Assembly (NCBI GenBank): GCA_046290815.1
Contig: JBKBUF010000029.1
Span: 1-57,468 of the forward strand
From: JBKBUF01 sp046290815
GTDB taxonomy: Bacteria; Bacteroidota; Bacteroidia; Cytophagales; Cytophagaceae
DNA: 57,468 nucleotides
Direction: 5' to 3'
The translations under genes and the position numbers were made by a program. Below are positions 36,527-43,725 of the stretch, piece after piece. Within the stretch, counting starts at the first letter, position 1. Each line of letters starts with the position of its first letter. The notes beneath the pieces are model-generated. The model was given only the letters and a program-made list of their open reading frames with translations. It made no database searches and was not told the origin of the DNA.

Positions 36527-37174
36527 ATGAAAACCATAAGAGTAGTATTAGCTGATGATCATGGTATAGTAAGAAACGGAATCAAATCCACCCTTTCTGA
36601 CATTAAACATATCAAGGTAGTAGGTGAGGCTTCAAGTGGTTTGGAAGCAATCGATGTTGTGAAGAAGATTATGCCTGACGTGGTGGTCATGGATATCACC
36701 ATGCCGGAGATGACAGGTATTGAAGCTACAGCTCAGATACATAAGAAATATCCTGAAGTAAAGTGTCTGGTATTGTCAATGCATGACAGAGAGGAATACA
36801 TTTTCAGGTCCATTGAAGCAGGTGCTCTAGGTTATATTCTTAAAGACACAGGGAAGGATGAATTTGTGAAAGCTATAGAAACAGTGGCGAAAGGGGAAAA
36901 GTACTTCAGTACTTCCATTTCTAACATCCTTGTTTCGGGCTATCTTCAGAAAGTAAAGGGAGGATCAGAAACGGAAGACGATTCGGTCCTAACCAAAAGA
37001 GAAAAAGGAATATTGAGACTTATTGTCAATGGTAAAAATAACCGTGAGATTGCAGAGGAGCTTGATATAAGTATCCGCACTATAGAAACCCACCGGGCAA
37101 ATATGATGAAGAAGTTGAAAGTGAAAAATGCTATTGAGCTGGTGAAGGTGGCGATGGAGGAGAAACTCGTTTAG
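36527..37174 (+). CDS. NarL/FixJ-type response regulator
   Basis: 215 residues. Receiver domain (1-125): acidic pair D10-D11, phospho-acceptor D56 in VVMDITMPEMTG, S84 and K106 in YILKDTG. Linker, then a LuxR-type helix-turn-helix (about 153-212): LTKREKGILRLIVNGKNNREIAEEL and SIRTIETHRANMMKKL. Phosphorylated by the kinase just upstream, it should bind DNA as a dimer. The TAC(G/T)TA boxes upstream of nirB, the porin operon and narK are the likely targets, including its own operon. Confidence 0.95.
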   Translation: MKTIRVVLADDHGIVRNGIKSTLSDIKHIKVVGEASSGLEAIDVVKKIMPDVVVMDITMPEMTGIEATAQIHKKYPEVKCLVLSMHDREEYIFRSIEAGALGYILKDTGKDEFVKAIETVAKGEKYFSTSISNILVSGYLQKVKGGSETEDDSVLTKREKGILRLIVNGKNNREIAEELDISIRTIETHRANMMKKLKVKNAIELVKVAMEEKLV

Positions 37175-37232
37175 GTAATTAAGAATTAAGAGTTAAGAAT
37201 TAAGAATGAATGTTGAATGTTAAATGAGTAAT
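37175..37232. repeat. Composite heptamer repeat after the response regulator
   Basis: From about 37178: AATTAAG, AATTAAG, AGTTAAG, AATTAAG, then AATGAAT, GTTGAAT, GTTAAAT, GAGTAAT in one unbroken period of seven. It begins directly after the response-regulator stop. Confidence 0.8.
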
Positions 37233-37317
37233 TACCGCGCAGTTTACAATTAGACTTCCTCAATAAGCCATCTCAGGCCCTGGTTTTATTACAACAATAT
37301 AATCTATACCATATCTT

Positions 37318-37436
37318 TTCGAGTTTCGAATTACGAGTTTCGAATTTCCCCAATAAGATACCCCAAGCTATCATTTATAACTAGCAAAAATTTTCTAAAC
37401 CATCCTTTTTCGAGTTTCGATTTTCGGATTTCGAAT
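37318..37436. repeat. Two TTCGAWT heptamer blocks
   Basis: Block 1 (37318-37345): TTCGAGT, TTCGAAT, TACGAGT, TTCGAAT. Block 2 (37409-37436): TTCGAGT, TTCGATT, TTCGGAT, TTCGAAT. The DNA between them (37346-37408) and before them (37233-37317) shows no gene or other structure. Confidence 0.75.
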
Positions 37437-37496
37437 TTTCCCTCTCTTTGGTATTTATCTAAGCTTTCTTTTTCCAAAATAAAGAATTTCGGTAAA

Positions 37497-37524
37497 TACG
37501 TAAATAAATACGTAAAAATACTTA
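37497..37524 (+). promoter_or_regulatory. Nitrate regulator box upstream of the porin-nrt operon
   Basis: TACGTA (37497), TACGTA (37509) and TACTTA (37519) are spaced 12 and 10 bp. The last two make the exact 16-mer TACGTAAAAATACTTA shared with the nirB and narK upstream regions. It lies about 160 bases before the porin start codon. Confidence 0.7.
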
Positions 37525-37606
37525 CTTTTTTCATTTCTATTCTTTTTATTTGATCCAGTAAGCAGAAAGGAGGATCAATCACAAATCATACATCACTCAA
37601 AAAAAA

Positions 37607-37634
37607 GTCCCGAATGACGGCAATCATCCGGGAC
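37607..37634. other. Hairpin in the porin-nrt leader
   Basis: GTCCCGAATGAC and ATCATCCGGGAC pair over 12 bp (two mismatches) around a 4-base loop. Eight A precede it on the plus strand, so on the minus strand it reads as a stem followed by a T-run: a terminator for leftward transcription, although no leftward gene is seen. On the plus strand it lies in the porin mRNA leader, 49 bases before the ATG. Confidence 0.5.
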
Positions 37635-37682
37635 AAAATCCCAAAGACTAAATGAAACATTTAATCCTTAATCCCAAAGAAA

Positions 37683-39170
37683 ATGAAAATTTACTATTGT
37701 ACCAAGCTAACGGTCTTTTTATTGGTGCTGGCTGCAACTCCTCTGTTTGCACAGCTCAATATGACCGCGCAGGTAAGAACCCGGACGGAGTACCGGGATG
37801 GACAGGGAACCTTATCTGTACCAAATGCTTCACCCACGGTTTTTACTAATCAGAGAACCCGTCTGAATATTGGCTTCAATGCAGATCGTTACAGACTTTT
37901 TACCGCCGTTCAGGATGTACGCGTATGGGGCATGGATGCGTCATCTATCGGCAATTCAGACGGACAACGATTCTTTATGCATGAAGGGTGGGCTGAGATA
38001 ATTTTTAACGACACCACATTTTTAAAAGGCATCGACAATCTCTCTTTAAAAGTCGGTCGTCAGGAAATAGTTTATGATGATGCAAGACTACTTGGAAATC
38101 TTGACTGGTTGCAACAAGGCAGAAGGCATGATGCTGCAATCATAAGATTTAAGAAAGGGACATGGTGGGCTGATGCAGGATTTGCATTTAATCAGCATCG
38201 TGAAAAGAAGAATCAGGGAACTGTATACGTAGGTGTGCCATATCCACCGACACCGGGTACAGACTCTCTGGCTGTAAGTGCACCTGCCAGTTCAAACTTC
38301 ATAGGTACGCATTACAAATCATTCCAGTATTTATACCTGGCAAAAGAAATAGGTTTTACCCGAATTTCCGGTTTGTTTTTTAAGGATGATTTTCAAAAGC
38401 CCGGTGATCCTGCAAAAAGATTTACCCGGTCAGAAGGTGTCAATAGCAGAATAACAGGTGGTGTTGCAGTTTTTTCTAAAGTCAGAAGGAAACATGTTGT
38501 GAATGGATATTTCTACTATCAGGGAAATAATGATGTGACTGGCAATACAATGGATGCTTATATGGCCGGAGCAAATGTCTTGCTTGCTGCAGGACGAAAA
38601 TTATCAGTTGGTCCGGGAGTGGATTACTTATCGGGCAACGATTTGACAAAGCCTTCTAAAGTAAACCGCAGGTTTGATCCTTTATATGGTACACCGCATA
38701 AATTCTGGGGACTTATGGATTACTTCTACGTTGCTGATCCTTATGGCTTAAATGGAAACAACAACTTGTCTCCCGGACTGATCAATGCCTTCCTCAATGT
38801 AAGATATAAAATGAGAGATAATTTATTGATCATGCTGGATATTCATGAATTCTATGCGGGTAATAAAGTACCTGATCTGCGAACTGCCGATCCGGATGAT
38901 AAAATGGAAAGCAGATTAGGAACGGAAATAGATCTGATACTGAATTATTCTCTGGCTAAACAAGTGAATGTAGAAGCAGGATATGCAGTGATGTTCGGAA
39001 CTGAAACACTTGACAGGCTGAAAGCACCTGCCGGAAATAAAAGCAATGTCGGGCAGTGGGCATATCTGCAATTAAACATTAGAACTGATCTGATCGGAGG
39101 TATAACTGATAAACTGAAAGCATTAACTAAAGACATAGAAGAGATCAATAAAAAAATTAATCAACAATAA
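37683..39170 (+). CDS. Outer-membrane barrel, alginate-export (AlgE-like) family; probable nitrate porin
   Basis: 495 residues with a signal peptide (about 1-23, ending PLFAQ). The mature part is beta-strand rich in alternating pattern and fits the alginate_exp family: QVRTRTEYRDGQG, 'TNQRTRLNIGF', 'GWAEIIF', 'LKVGRQEIVYDDARLLGNLDWLQQGRRHDAA', ending in an amphipathic helix (about 475-495). It starts the operon with nrtA, nrtB and nrtD-like genes (11-bp gap to the next), so I infer that it lets nitrate pass the outer membrane. It lacks T9SS or TonB-plug features. Confidence 0.85.
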   Translation: MKIYYCTKLTVFLLVLAATPLFAQLNMTAQVRTRTEYRDGQGTLSVPNASPTVFTNQRTRLNIGFNADRYRLFTAVQDVRVWGMDASSIGNSDGQRFFMHEGWAEIIFNDTTFLKGIDNLSLKVGRQEIVYDDARLLGNLDWLQQGRRHDAAIIRFKKGTWWADAGFAFNQHREKKNQGTVYVGVPYPPTPGTDSLAVSAPASSNFIGTHYKSFQYLYLAKEIGFTRISGLFFKDDFQKPGDPAKRFTRSEGVNSRITGGVAVFSKVRRKHVVNGYFYYQGNNDVTGNTMDAYMAGANVLLAAGRKLSVGPGVDYLSGNDLTKPSKVNRRFDPLYGTPHKFWGLMDYFYVADPYGLNGNNNLSPGLINAFLNVRYKMRDNLLIMLDIHEFYAGNKVPDLRTADPDDKMESRLGTEIDLILNYSLAKQVNVEAGYAVMFGTETLDRLKAPAGNKSNVGQWAYLQLNIRTDLIGGITDKLKALTKDIEEINKKINQQ

Positions 39171-39181
39171 AATTTAAAACT

Positions 39182-40417
39182 ATGAAGAAGTATCTGAAAT
39201 CACTTTACATAATGCTGGGAAGCTGCCTTGTTCTTCTGGTTTTCCCTTCAGCAACGAATGATAAATTATATGCACATAAGAACAATTCAGATGTGATTAA
39301 AATCGGTTTTATTCCTCTCACCGATTGTTCTCCTGTGGTAATGGCCAAAGAATGGAAGTTGTATGAAAAATACGGGGTCAATGTGGAGGTATCTAAAGAG
39401 GCATCATGGGCAAATGTAAGAGATAAATTACTTACTGGTGAGCTTTCTGCCGCCCATTGTTTGTTTGGTATGCCCTTTTCAGTTTACACCGGTGTTGGAG
39501 GCAAGGCGGGGTCAGAAATGAAAATTGCAATGATGCTTAATGTTAACGGGCAGGCCATTTCGATGTCAAAAGACTTTTGCGGAAAGGTTGGATTTAAACA
39601 AATGAATAAAGTGGGACCTTCAGTTACAGGTATGACTGCTTCTGGTAAAACAGTCACTGTTGCAGGTACATTTCCAGGAGGCACGCATGATATCTGGATG
39701 AGAAACTGGCTGGCGCTTGCAGGGATTCCGCAGAACAGTGTTAAGCAGATTACTATTCCGCCTCCGCAAATGGTAGCGAATATGAAAGTAGGTAACATGG
39801 ATGCCTTCTGTGTAGGAGAGCCATGGGGAGGTGTGGCAGTGAAGCAGGGAATCGGATTTACGCAGATTGCCACTCAGGACATATGGAAAGATCATCCGGA
39901 GAAAGCATTGGTGGTGAATAAAGATTTTGCAGAAAAAAGGAGAGAAGATTTGAAGAAAATAATGATGGCTGTTATGGAAGCATGTAAGATGCTGGATGTA
40001 ATGGCCAATCGTAAAACAGCAGCACCTATTATAGGCAGAGCAAGTTATGTTAATGCTCCTGCCGATGTTATTGACAACAGGCTTGCCGGAATATATGACC
40101 TTGGATGTAACCAGGGGCAGGAAGTTTATCAGGGAAATCAGATGATGTTTCACAAAAAAGGTGAGGTAAATTATCCGAGAAAAGCATATGGCATTTGGTT
40201 TATGGCGCAGTATGTTCGATTTGGTCTGTTATCAGAAGCGCCGGATTATAAGGCCATAGCTGATAAACTGATCATGCAGGATTTGTATAAGGAGGTTGCA
40301 GATGCAATGAAAATTCCGGTACCTTCAGATGATATGAAAACATTTTCACTTACGCTTGAAAAATTACCTTTCGATCCGAACAAGCCGGAAGAATATCTGA
40401 AACAATGTAAAAAATGA
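39182..40417 (+). CDS. nrtA: Nitrate ABC transporter substrate-binding protein (NrtA/CmpA type)
   Basis: 411 residues with an N-terminal membrane-anchor or signal segment (about 8-24). The mature part is a two-lobe binding protein of the NrtA/CmpA/SsuA group: VIKIGFIPLTDCSPVVMAKEWKLYEKYGVNVEV, SWANVRDKLLTGELSAAHCLFGMPF, AGTFPGGTHDIWMRNWLALAGI, IPPPQMVANMKVGNMDAFCVGEPWGG. These match the nitrate/bicarbonate-binding pattern well. Its stop overlaps the permease start by four bases. Captures nitrate (or nitrite) in the periplasm. Confidence 0.93.
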   Translation: MKKYLKSLYIMLGSCLVLLVFPSATNDKLYAHKNNSDVIKIGFIPLTDCSPVVMAKEWKLYEKYGVNVEVSKEASWANVRDKLLTGELSAAHCLFGMPFSVYTGVGGKAGSEMKIAMMLNVNGQAISMSKDFCGKVGFKQMNKVGPSVTGMTASGKTVTVAGTFPGGTHDIWMRNWLALAGIPQNSVKQITIPPPQMVANMKVGNMDAFCVGEPWGGVAVKQGIGFTQIATQDIWKDHPEKALVVNKDFAEKRREDLKKIMMAVMEACKMLDVMANRKTAAPIIGRASYVNAPADVIDNRLAGIYDLGCNQGQEVYQGNQMMFHKKGEVNYPRKAYGIWFMAQYVRFGLLSEAPDYKAIADKLIMQDLYKEVADAMKIPVPSDDMKTFSLTLEKLPFDPNKPEEYLKQCKK

Positions 40418-41292
40418 AATCAGTTATGACCACAATCAGACAAAGTATATTAATAAGCGCAGTAAGACTGCCAATGTATTCATCTATGAAATCAATTCTT
40501 AAATCACCATTCGTCAGAAGGATTGTGTTTTCCCTTAAGAATTTAATCCTTGTCGGTACAGGCATCCTGTCACTAATCGGTCTATGGGAAATTGTAAGTC
40601 TGTATGGTGGGCGGGAATTACCCGGACCTGTAGATACGTTTGCCGTCTTATGGGAGATGCTTAGTGATCCTTTGTATGATTATGGTCCTAATGATAAAGG
40701 AATACTAATTCAACTTTGGGCTTCTGTGAAGAGAGTGTTTTATGGCTTTGGTATGGGAACTTTAGTCGCGATCCCTTTAGGCATCATTATGGGTGCCAGC
40801 AGGACTGCATATTCTATTTTCGATCCTATAGTCCAGATCTTAAAACCGGTTTCTCCTTTGGCATGGTTTCCTATCGGACTTGTAATATTTAAAAACTCAG
40901 AGGAGGCAAGCATATTTATTATATTCATTACTTCACTTTGGGCTACAGTAATCAATACTGCATTCGGTGTTGCATCCATTCCACAGGATCATAAGAACGT
41001 AGGCAAAGTTTTTGGCTTTTCAACAACGAGGTATGTTACTAAGGTGGTATTTCCATATACATTACCTCACATCATAACCGGGCTACGTCTTAGTCTCGGT
41101 GTTGCATGGCTGGTGATAGTCGCAGGTGAAATGCTTTCAGGTGGGATGGGAATAGGATTTTTTGTTTGGGACAGCTGGAATGCATTGAGTCTGGAGAAAG
41201 TAATTTCTGCTATACTAATCATAGGCACAGTAGGATTTCTGTTTGACAGAATATTCAATCTATTGGCAAATAAATTCACATTTAAAGCATAA
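40414..41292 (+). CDS. nrtB: Nitrate ABC transporter permease
   Basis: 292 residues, six membrane helices of the BPD_transp_1 type. Seen: LIGLWEIVSLYG, the LWASVKRVFYGFGMGTLVAIPLGIIMGASR segment, PVSPLAWFPIGLVIF, and the EAA loop with ...FGFSTTRYVTKVVFPYTLPHIITGLRLSLGVAWLVIVAGEM. The MKSV start at 40414 overlaps nrtA (ATGA). N-terminal 35 residues are basic and soluble. Confidence 0.93.
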   Translation: MKSVMTTIRQSILISAVRLPMYSSMKSILKSPFVRRIVFSLKNLILVGTGILSLIGLWEIVSLYGGRELPGPVDTFAVLWEMLSDPLYDYGPNDKGILIQLWASVKRVFYGFGMGTLVAIPLGIIMGASRTAYSIFDPIVQILKPVSPLAWFPIGLVIFKNSEEASIFIIFITSLWATVINTAFGVASIPQDHKNVGKVFGFSTTRYVTKVVFPYTLPHIITGLRLSLGVAWLVIVAGEMLSGGMGIGFFVWDSWNALSLEKVISAILIIGTVGFLFDRIFNLLANKFTFKA

Positions 41293-41297
41293 GCATT

Positions 41298-42179
41298 ATG
41301 GAGCAAATTGTAAGTCCGGTTGCGAAAGTAACAGATGATTACTTTCATTCAAGTCTGAGCATTCAGGTGAAAAATGTTTCCGTTGTTTTTCCTACCAGTA
41401 AAGGAGAGGATTATGTGGCGGTTAGAAACATCAATCTGAAAATAAAAAAAGGAGAGATAGTTTCTTTAATAGGACACTCCGGTTGCGGAAAGTCTACGCT
41501 TCTTAATACAATAAGCGGATTGGTAAAACCTACCACGGGAGAAGTAGTAGTAAATTATAAAACAGTCAAGGGACCCGGACCTGACAGAGGGGTAGTGTTT
41601 CAGAATTATTCACTCCTGCCATGGATGAGTGTTTACAACAATGTTTATCAGGCGGTGGATTCGGTACTTGCTTCAAAGAGTAAGGCAGAAAAAAAGGAAA
41701 TTGTGAATCATTACCTCAGTATGGTGAACCTCGAGAAACATAAAGACAAATTGCCCGGGCAGATTTCCGGAGGAATGAAACAGCGGACAGCTATTGCCAG
41801 GGCATTTGCTATTAATCCTAAAGTGATGTTGTTGGATGAGCCATTCGGCGCATTGGATGCACTTACCAAGACATCATTGCATGAAGAATTACTTACGCTT
41901 TGGAATATCGAAGAAGGAGCTAAAACTATAGTGATGGTTACCCACGATATTGAAGAAGCTCTATTCTTGTCAGACAAGGTTGTAGTAATGACAAATGGTC
42001 CGGCAGCGACCATTGGCGAAATCGTAGAGGTTAAAATTCCGCGACCAAGAGAAAAGAAATCTATTGTTGAAATGAAAGAGTACAAGGAGGCCAGGGAAAG
42101 ATTGCTTTATCTGCTCATGGAAAAGTACGGTCACAATTCAGGGCACAAACAGCCCTTACCACGAATCGCTATGGCCTAG
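41298..42179 (+). CDS. nrtD: Nitrate ABC transporter ATP-binding protein
   Basis: 293 residues, a single ABC domain with no NrtA-like C-terminal fusion, so closer to NrtD than to NrtC. Walker A GHSGCGKST (about 58-66), Q loop, signature ISGGMKQR (in place of LSGGQ), Walker B VMLLDEPFGALD and the switch His in VTHDIEEA. A C-terminal tail of about 25 residues follows. With nrtA and nrtB it completes an ATP-driven nitrate importer; the gene order is porin, nrtA, nrtB, nrtD, closed by a strong terminator. Confidence 0.92.
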   Translation: MEQIVSPVAKVTDDYFHSSLSIQVKNVSVVFPTSKGEDYVAVRNINLKIKKGEIVSLIGHSGCGKSTLLNTISGLVKPTTGEVVVNYKTVKGPGPDRGVVFQNYSLLPWMSVYNNVYQAVDSVLASKSKAEKKEIVNHYLSMVNLEKHKDKLPGQISGGMKQRTAIARAFAINPKVMLLDEPFGALDALTKTSLHEELLTLWNIEEGAKTIVMVTHDIEEALFLSDKVVVMTNGPAATIGEIVEVKIPRPREKKSIVEMKEYKEARERLLYLLMEKYGHNSGHKQPLPRIAMA

Positions 42180-42193
42180 CTGTTGTCCCATGT

Positions 42194-42213
42194 AAAGGGC
42201 CGAAAGGCCCTTT
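42194..42213 (+). terminator. Rho-independent terminator of the porin-nrt operon
   Basis: AAAGGGCC-GAAA-GGCCCTTT is a perfect 8-bp stem with a GNRA-type loop followed by TATTTTTA. It separates the ABC operon from narK. Confidence 0.9.
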
Positions 42214-42264
42214 ATTTTTAAATTGGCTTTAAGGTCAGTTTTTCACTATTTCCTGATTTTTTAA

Positions 42265-42351
42265 TACTTATCAGTTGAAATTTTTAATACGCAAATAAAT
42301 ACGTAAAAATACTTAGTTAATTACATAAAATTCCGTACGTTTGGGTACTTA
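42265..42351 (+). promoter_or_regulatory. narK promoter with regulator boxes
   Basis: TACTTA (42265), then TACGCA (42288), TACGTA (42300) and TACTTA (42310), spaced 12 and 10 bp as at 37497, then TACGTTTG (42336-42343), which fits the Bacteroidota -7 TAnnTTTG, and TACTTA (42346). The -33 position is poor (TTAG), as expected for a promoter needing an activator bound just upstream. Inferred start of transcription is about 42350, giving a leader of about 20 nt to the ATG at 42370. Confidence 0.7.
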
Positions 42352-42369
42352 ATAAAAACGGAATTAATT

Positions 42370-43713
42370 ATGGAATCAGCTAAAGCCTCAAAAATCAACC
42401 TTTTATCTTTCAGCTTCCCTCATATGAGGGTTTTTCATATTACCTGGTTTACCTTCTTCCTTTGTTTTTTCGGCTGGTTCGGAATAGCACCATTAATGGG
42501 TGTAGTAAGGGAAGAACTGCATCTGACCAAATCTCAGATTGGAAATATTATCATAGCTTCTGTATTTATTACTGTATTTGCCCGCTTGTTATTCGGATGG
42601 CTTTGTGACAAAATAGGTCCGAGAATTACCTATTCCTTTCTTCTGCTTTTCGGTTCTATACCAGTGATGCTTATAGGTATGTCCGATAGTTACGAATCTT
42701 TTCTTTTATTCAGACTTGCTATAGGCGTCATAGGTGCATCTTTTGTTATTACACAATATCATACCTCAGTAATGTTTGCGCCTACCATTGTGGGAACTGC
42801 CAATGCAATTGCAGCCGGCTGGGGAAATCTGGGTGGAGGCGTTACACAAATGGTAATGCCGCTGATATTCGCGGCATTTGTCGGTTTCGGATATACAGAC
42901 TCACAGGCTTGGAGATTGGCGATGGTGGTTCCTGGTGCCGGACTATTCTTTATGGCGTTCGTTTACTATTTTTTTACACAGGATGGTCCTGAAGGAAATT
43001 TATCTGTTAAGGAAGCTATAACCAAAAAAGTAAAGCAGGAAAAATCATATTCCATTAAATCGGTATGCAAAGATTACAGAGTATGGTTGTTATTTCTTGC
43101 TTACGGAGCTTGCTTCGGTATAGAAATTACCATTGATAATATAGCTGCACTTTATTTTATGGATAAATTTCAATTGAGTTTAGGACAGGCTGGTTTTATT
43201 GCCGGAGTTTTCGGAATGATGAATCTTTTTGCCAGAGCTCTCGGGGGAATCTTTGGTGATAAAGCCGGCAATAAATATGGTTTGAAAGGAAGAATAATAA
43301 TACTGGGATTATTCCTGATTCTGGAAGGAATCTTCATGATGATTTTTTCTGCTATGGATGTATTATTCTTTTCAGTGACGGCTATGCTTGTAATGGCGCT
43401 GTTTGTAAAAATGTCCAATGGTGCTACATATTCCATCGTTCCGTTTATAAATAAAAAAGCAATCGGATTGGTATCCGGTATCGTAGGTGCCGGAGGAAAT
43501 GTGGGTGCCGTATTGGCAGGCTTCGTTTTTAAAGCTGAAAGCATTTCATATTCCCTTGGATTATTATACATCGGAGCAACAGTATGTTTAGTTGGTTTGC
43601 TTACTTACCTGGCCATTCTGAAAGCATCGGAACGGGTTCCTTTAATAACTCAAACAAACATAGTTACAGCAGCAGAACAAGAAGAAGAAATATTAGCGGA
43701 AGCAACCATTTAA
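42370..43713 (+). CDS. narK: Nitrate/nitrite MFS transporter (NarK/NasA/NrtP type)
   Basis: 447 residues with 12 membrane helices. The two nitrate-signature motifs are present: AGWGNLGGGVTQMVMP (about 149-164) and GAGGNVGAVLAGF (about 376-388), together with ARLLFGWLCDKIGPR after helix 2. The conserved nitrate-coordinating Arg residues in helices 2 and 8 appear to be kept (RLLFGW; RALGGIFGD). It is a second nitrate uptake route beside the ABC system, in an operon with nasA. A 12-bp gap leads to the reductase gene. Confidence 0.94.
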   Translation: MESAKASKINLLSFSFPHMRVFHITWFTFFLCFFGWFGIAPLMGVVREELHLTKSQIGNIIIASVFITVFARLLFGWLCDKIGPRITYSFLLLFGSIPVMLIGMSDSYESFLLFRLAIGVIGASFVITQYHTSVMFAPTIVGTANAIAAGWGNLGGGVTQMVMPLIFAAFVGFGYTDSQAWRLAMVVPGAGLFFMAFVYYFFTQDGPEGNLSVKEAITKKVKQEKSYSIKSVCKDYRVWLLFLAYGACFGIEITIDNIAALYFMDKFQLSLGQAGFIAGVFGMMNLFARALGGIFGDKAGNKYGLKGRIIILGLFLILEGIFMMIFSAMDVLFFSVTAMLVMALFVKMSNGATYSIVPFINKKAIGLVSGIVGAGGNVGAVLAGFVFKAESISYSLGLLYIGATVCLVGLLTYLAILKASERVPLITQTNIVTAAEQEEEILAEATI

Positions 43714-43725
43714 CATTACTGATCA

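Noticed and set aside
37331..37582. Minus-strand frame of 83 codons
   Set aside because: It runs through the TTCGAWT repeats and the regulator boxes, has no family resemblance and no upstream signal.
37652..37849. Plus-strand frame of 65 codons before and within the porin gene
   Set aside because: It overlaps the porin signal peptide in another frame and lacks any domain; the porin frame is clearly coding.
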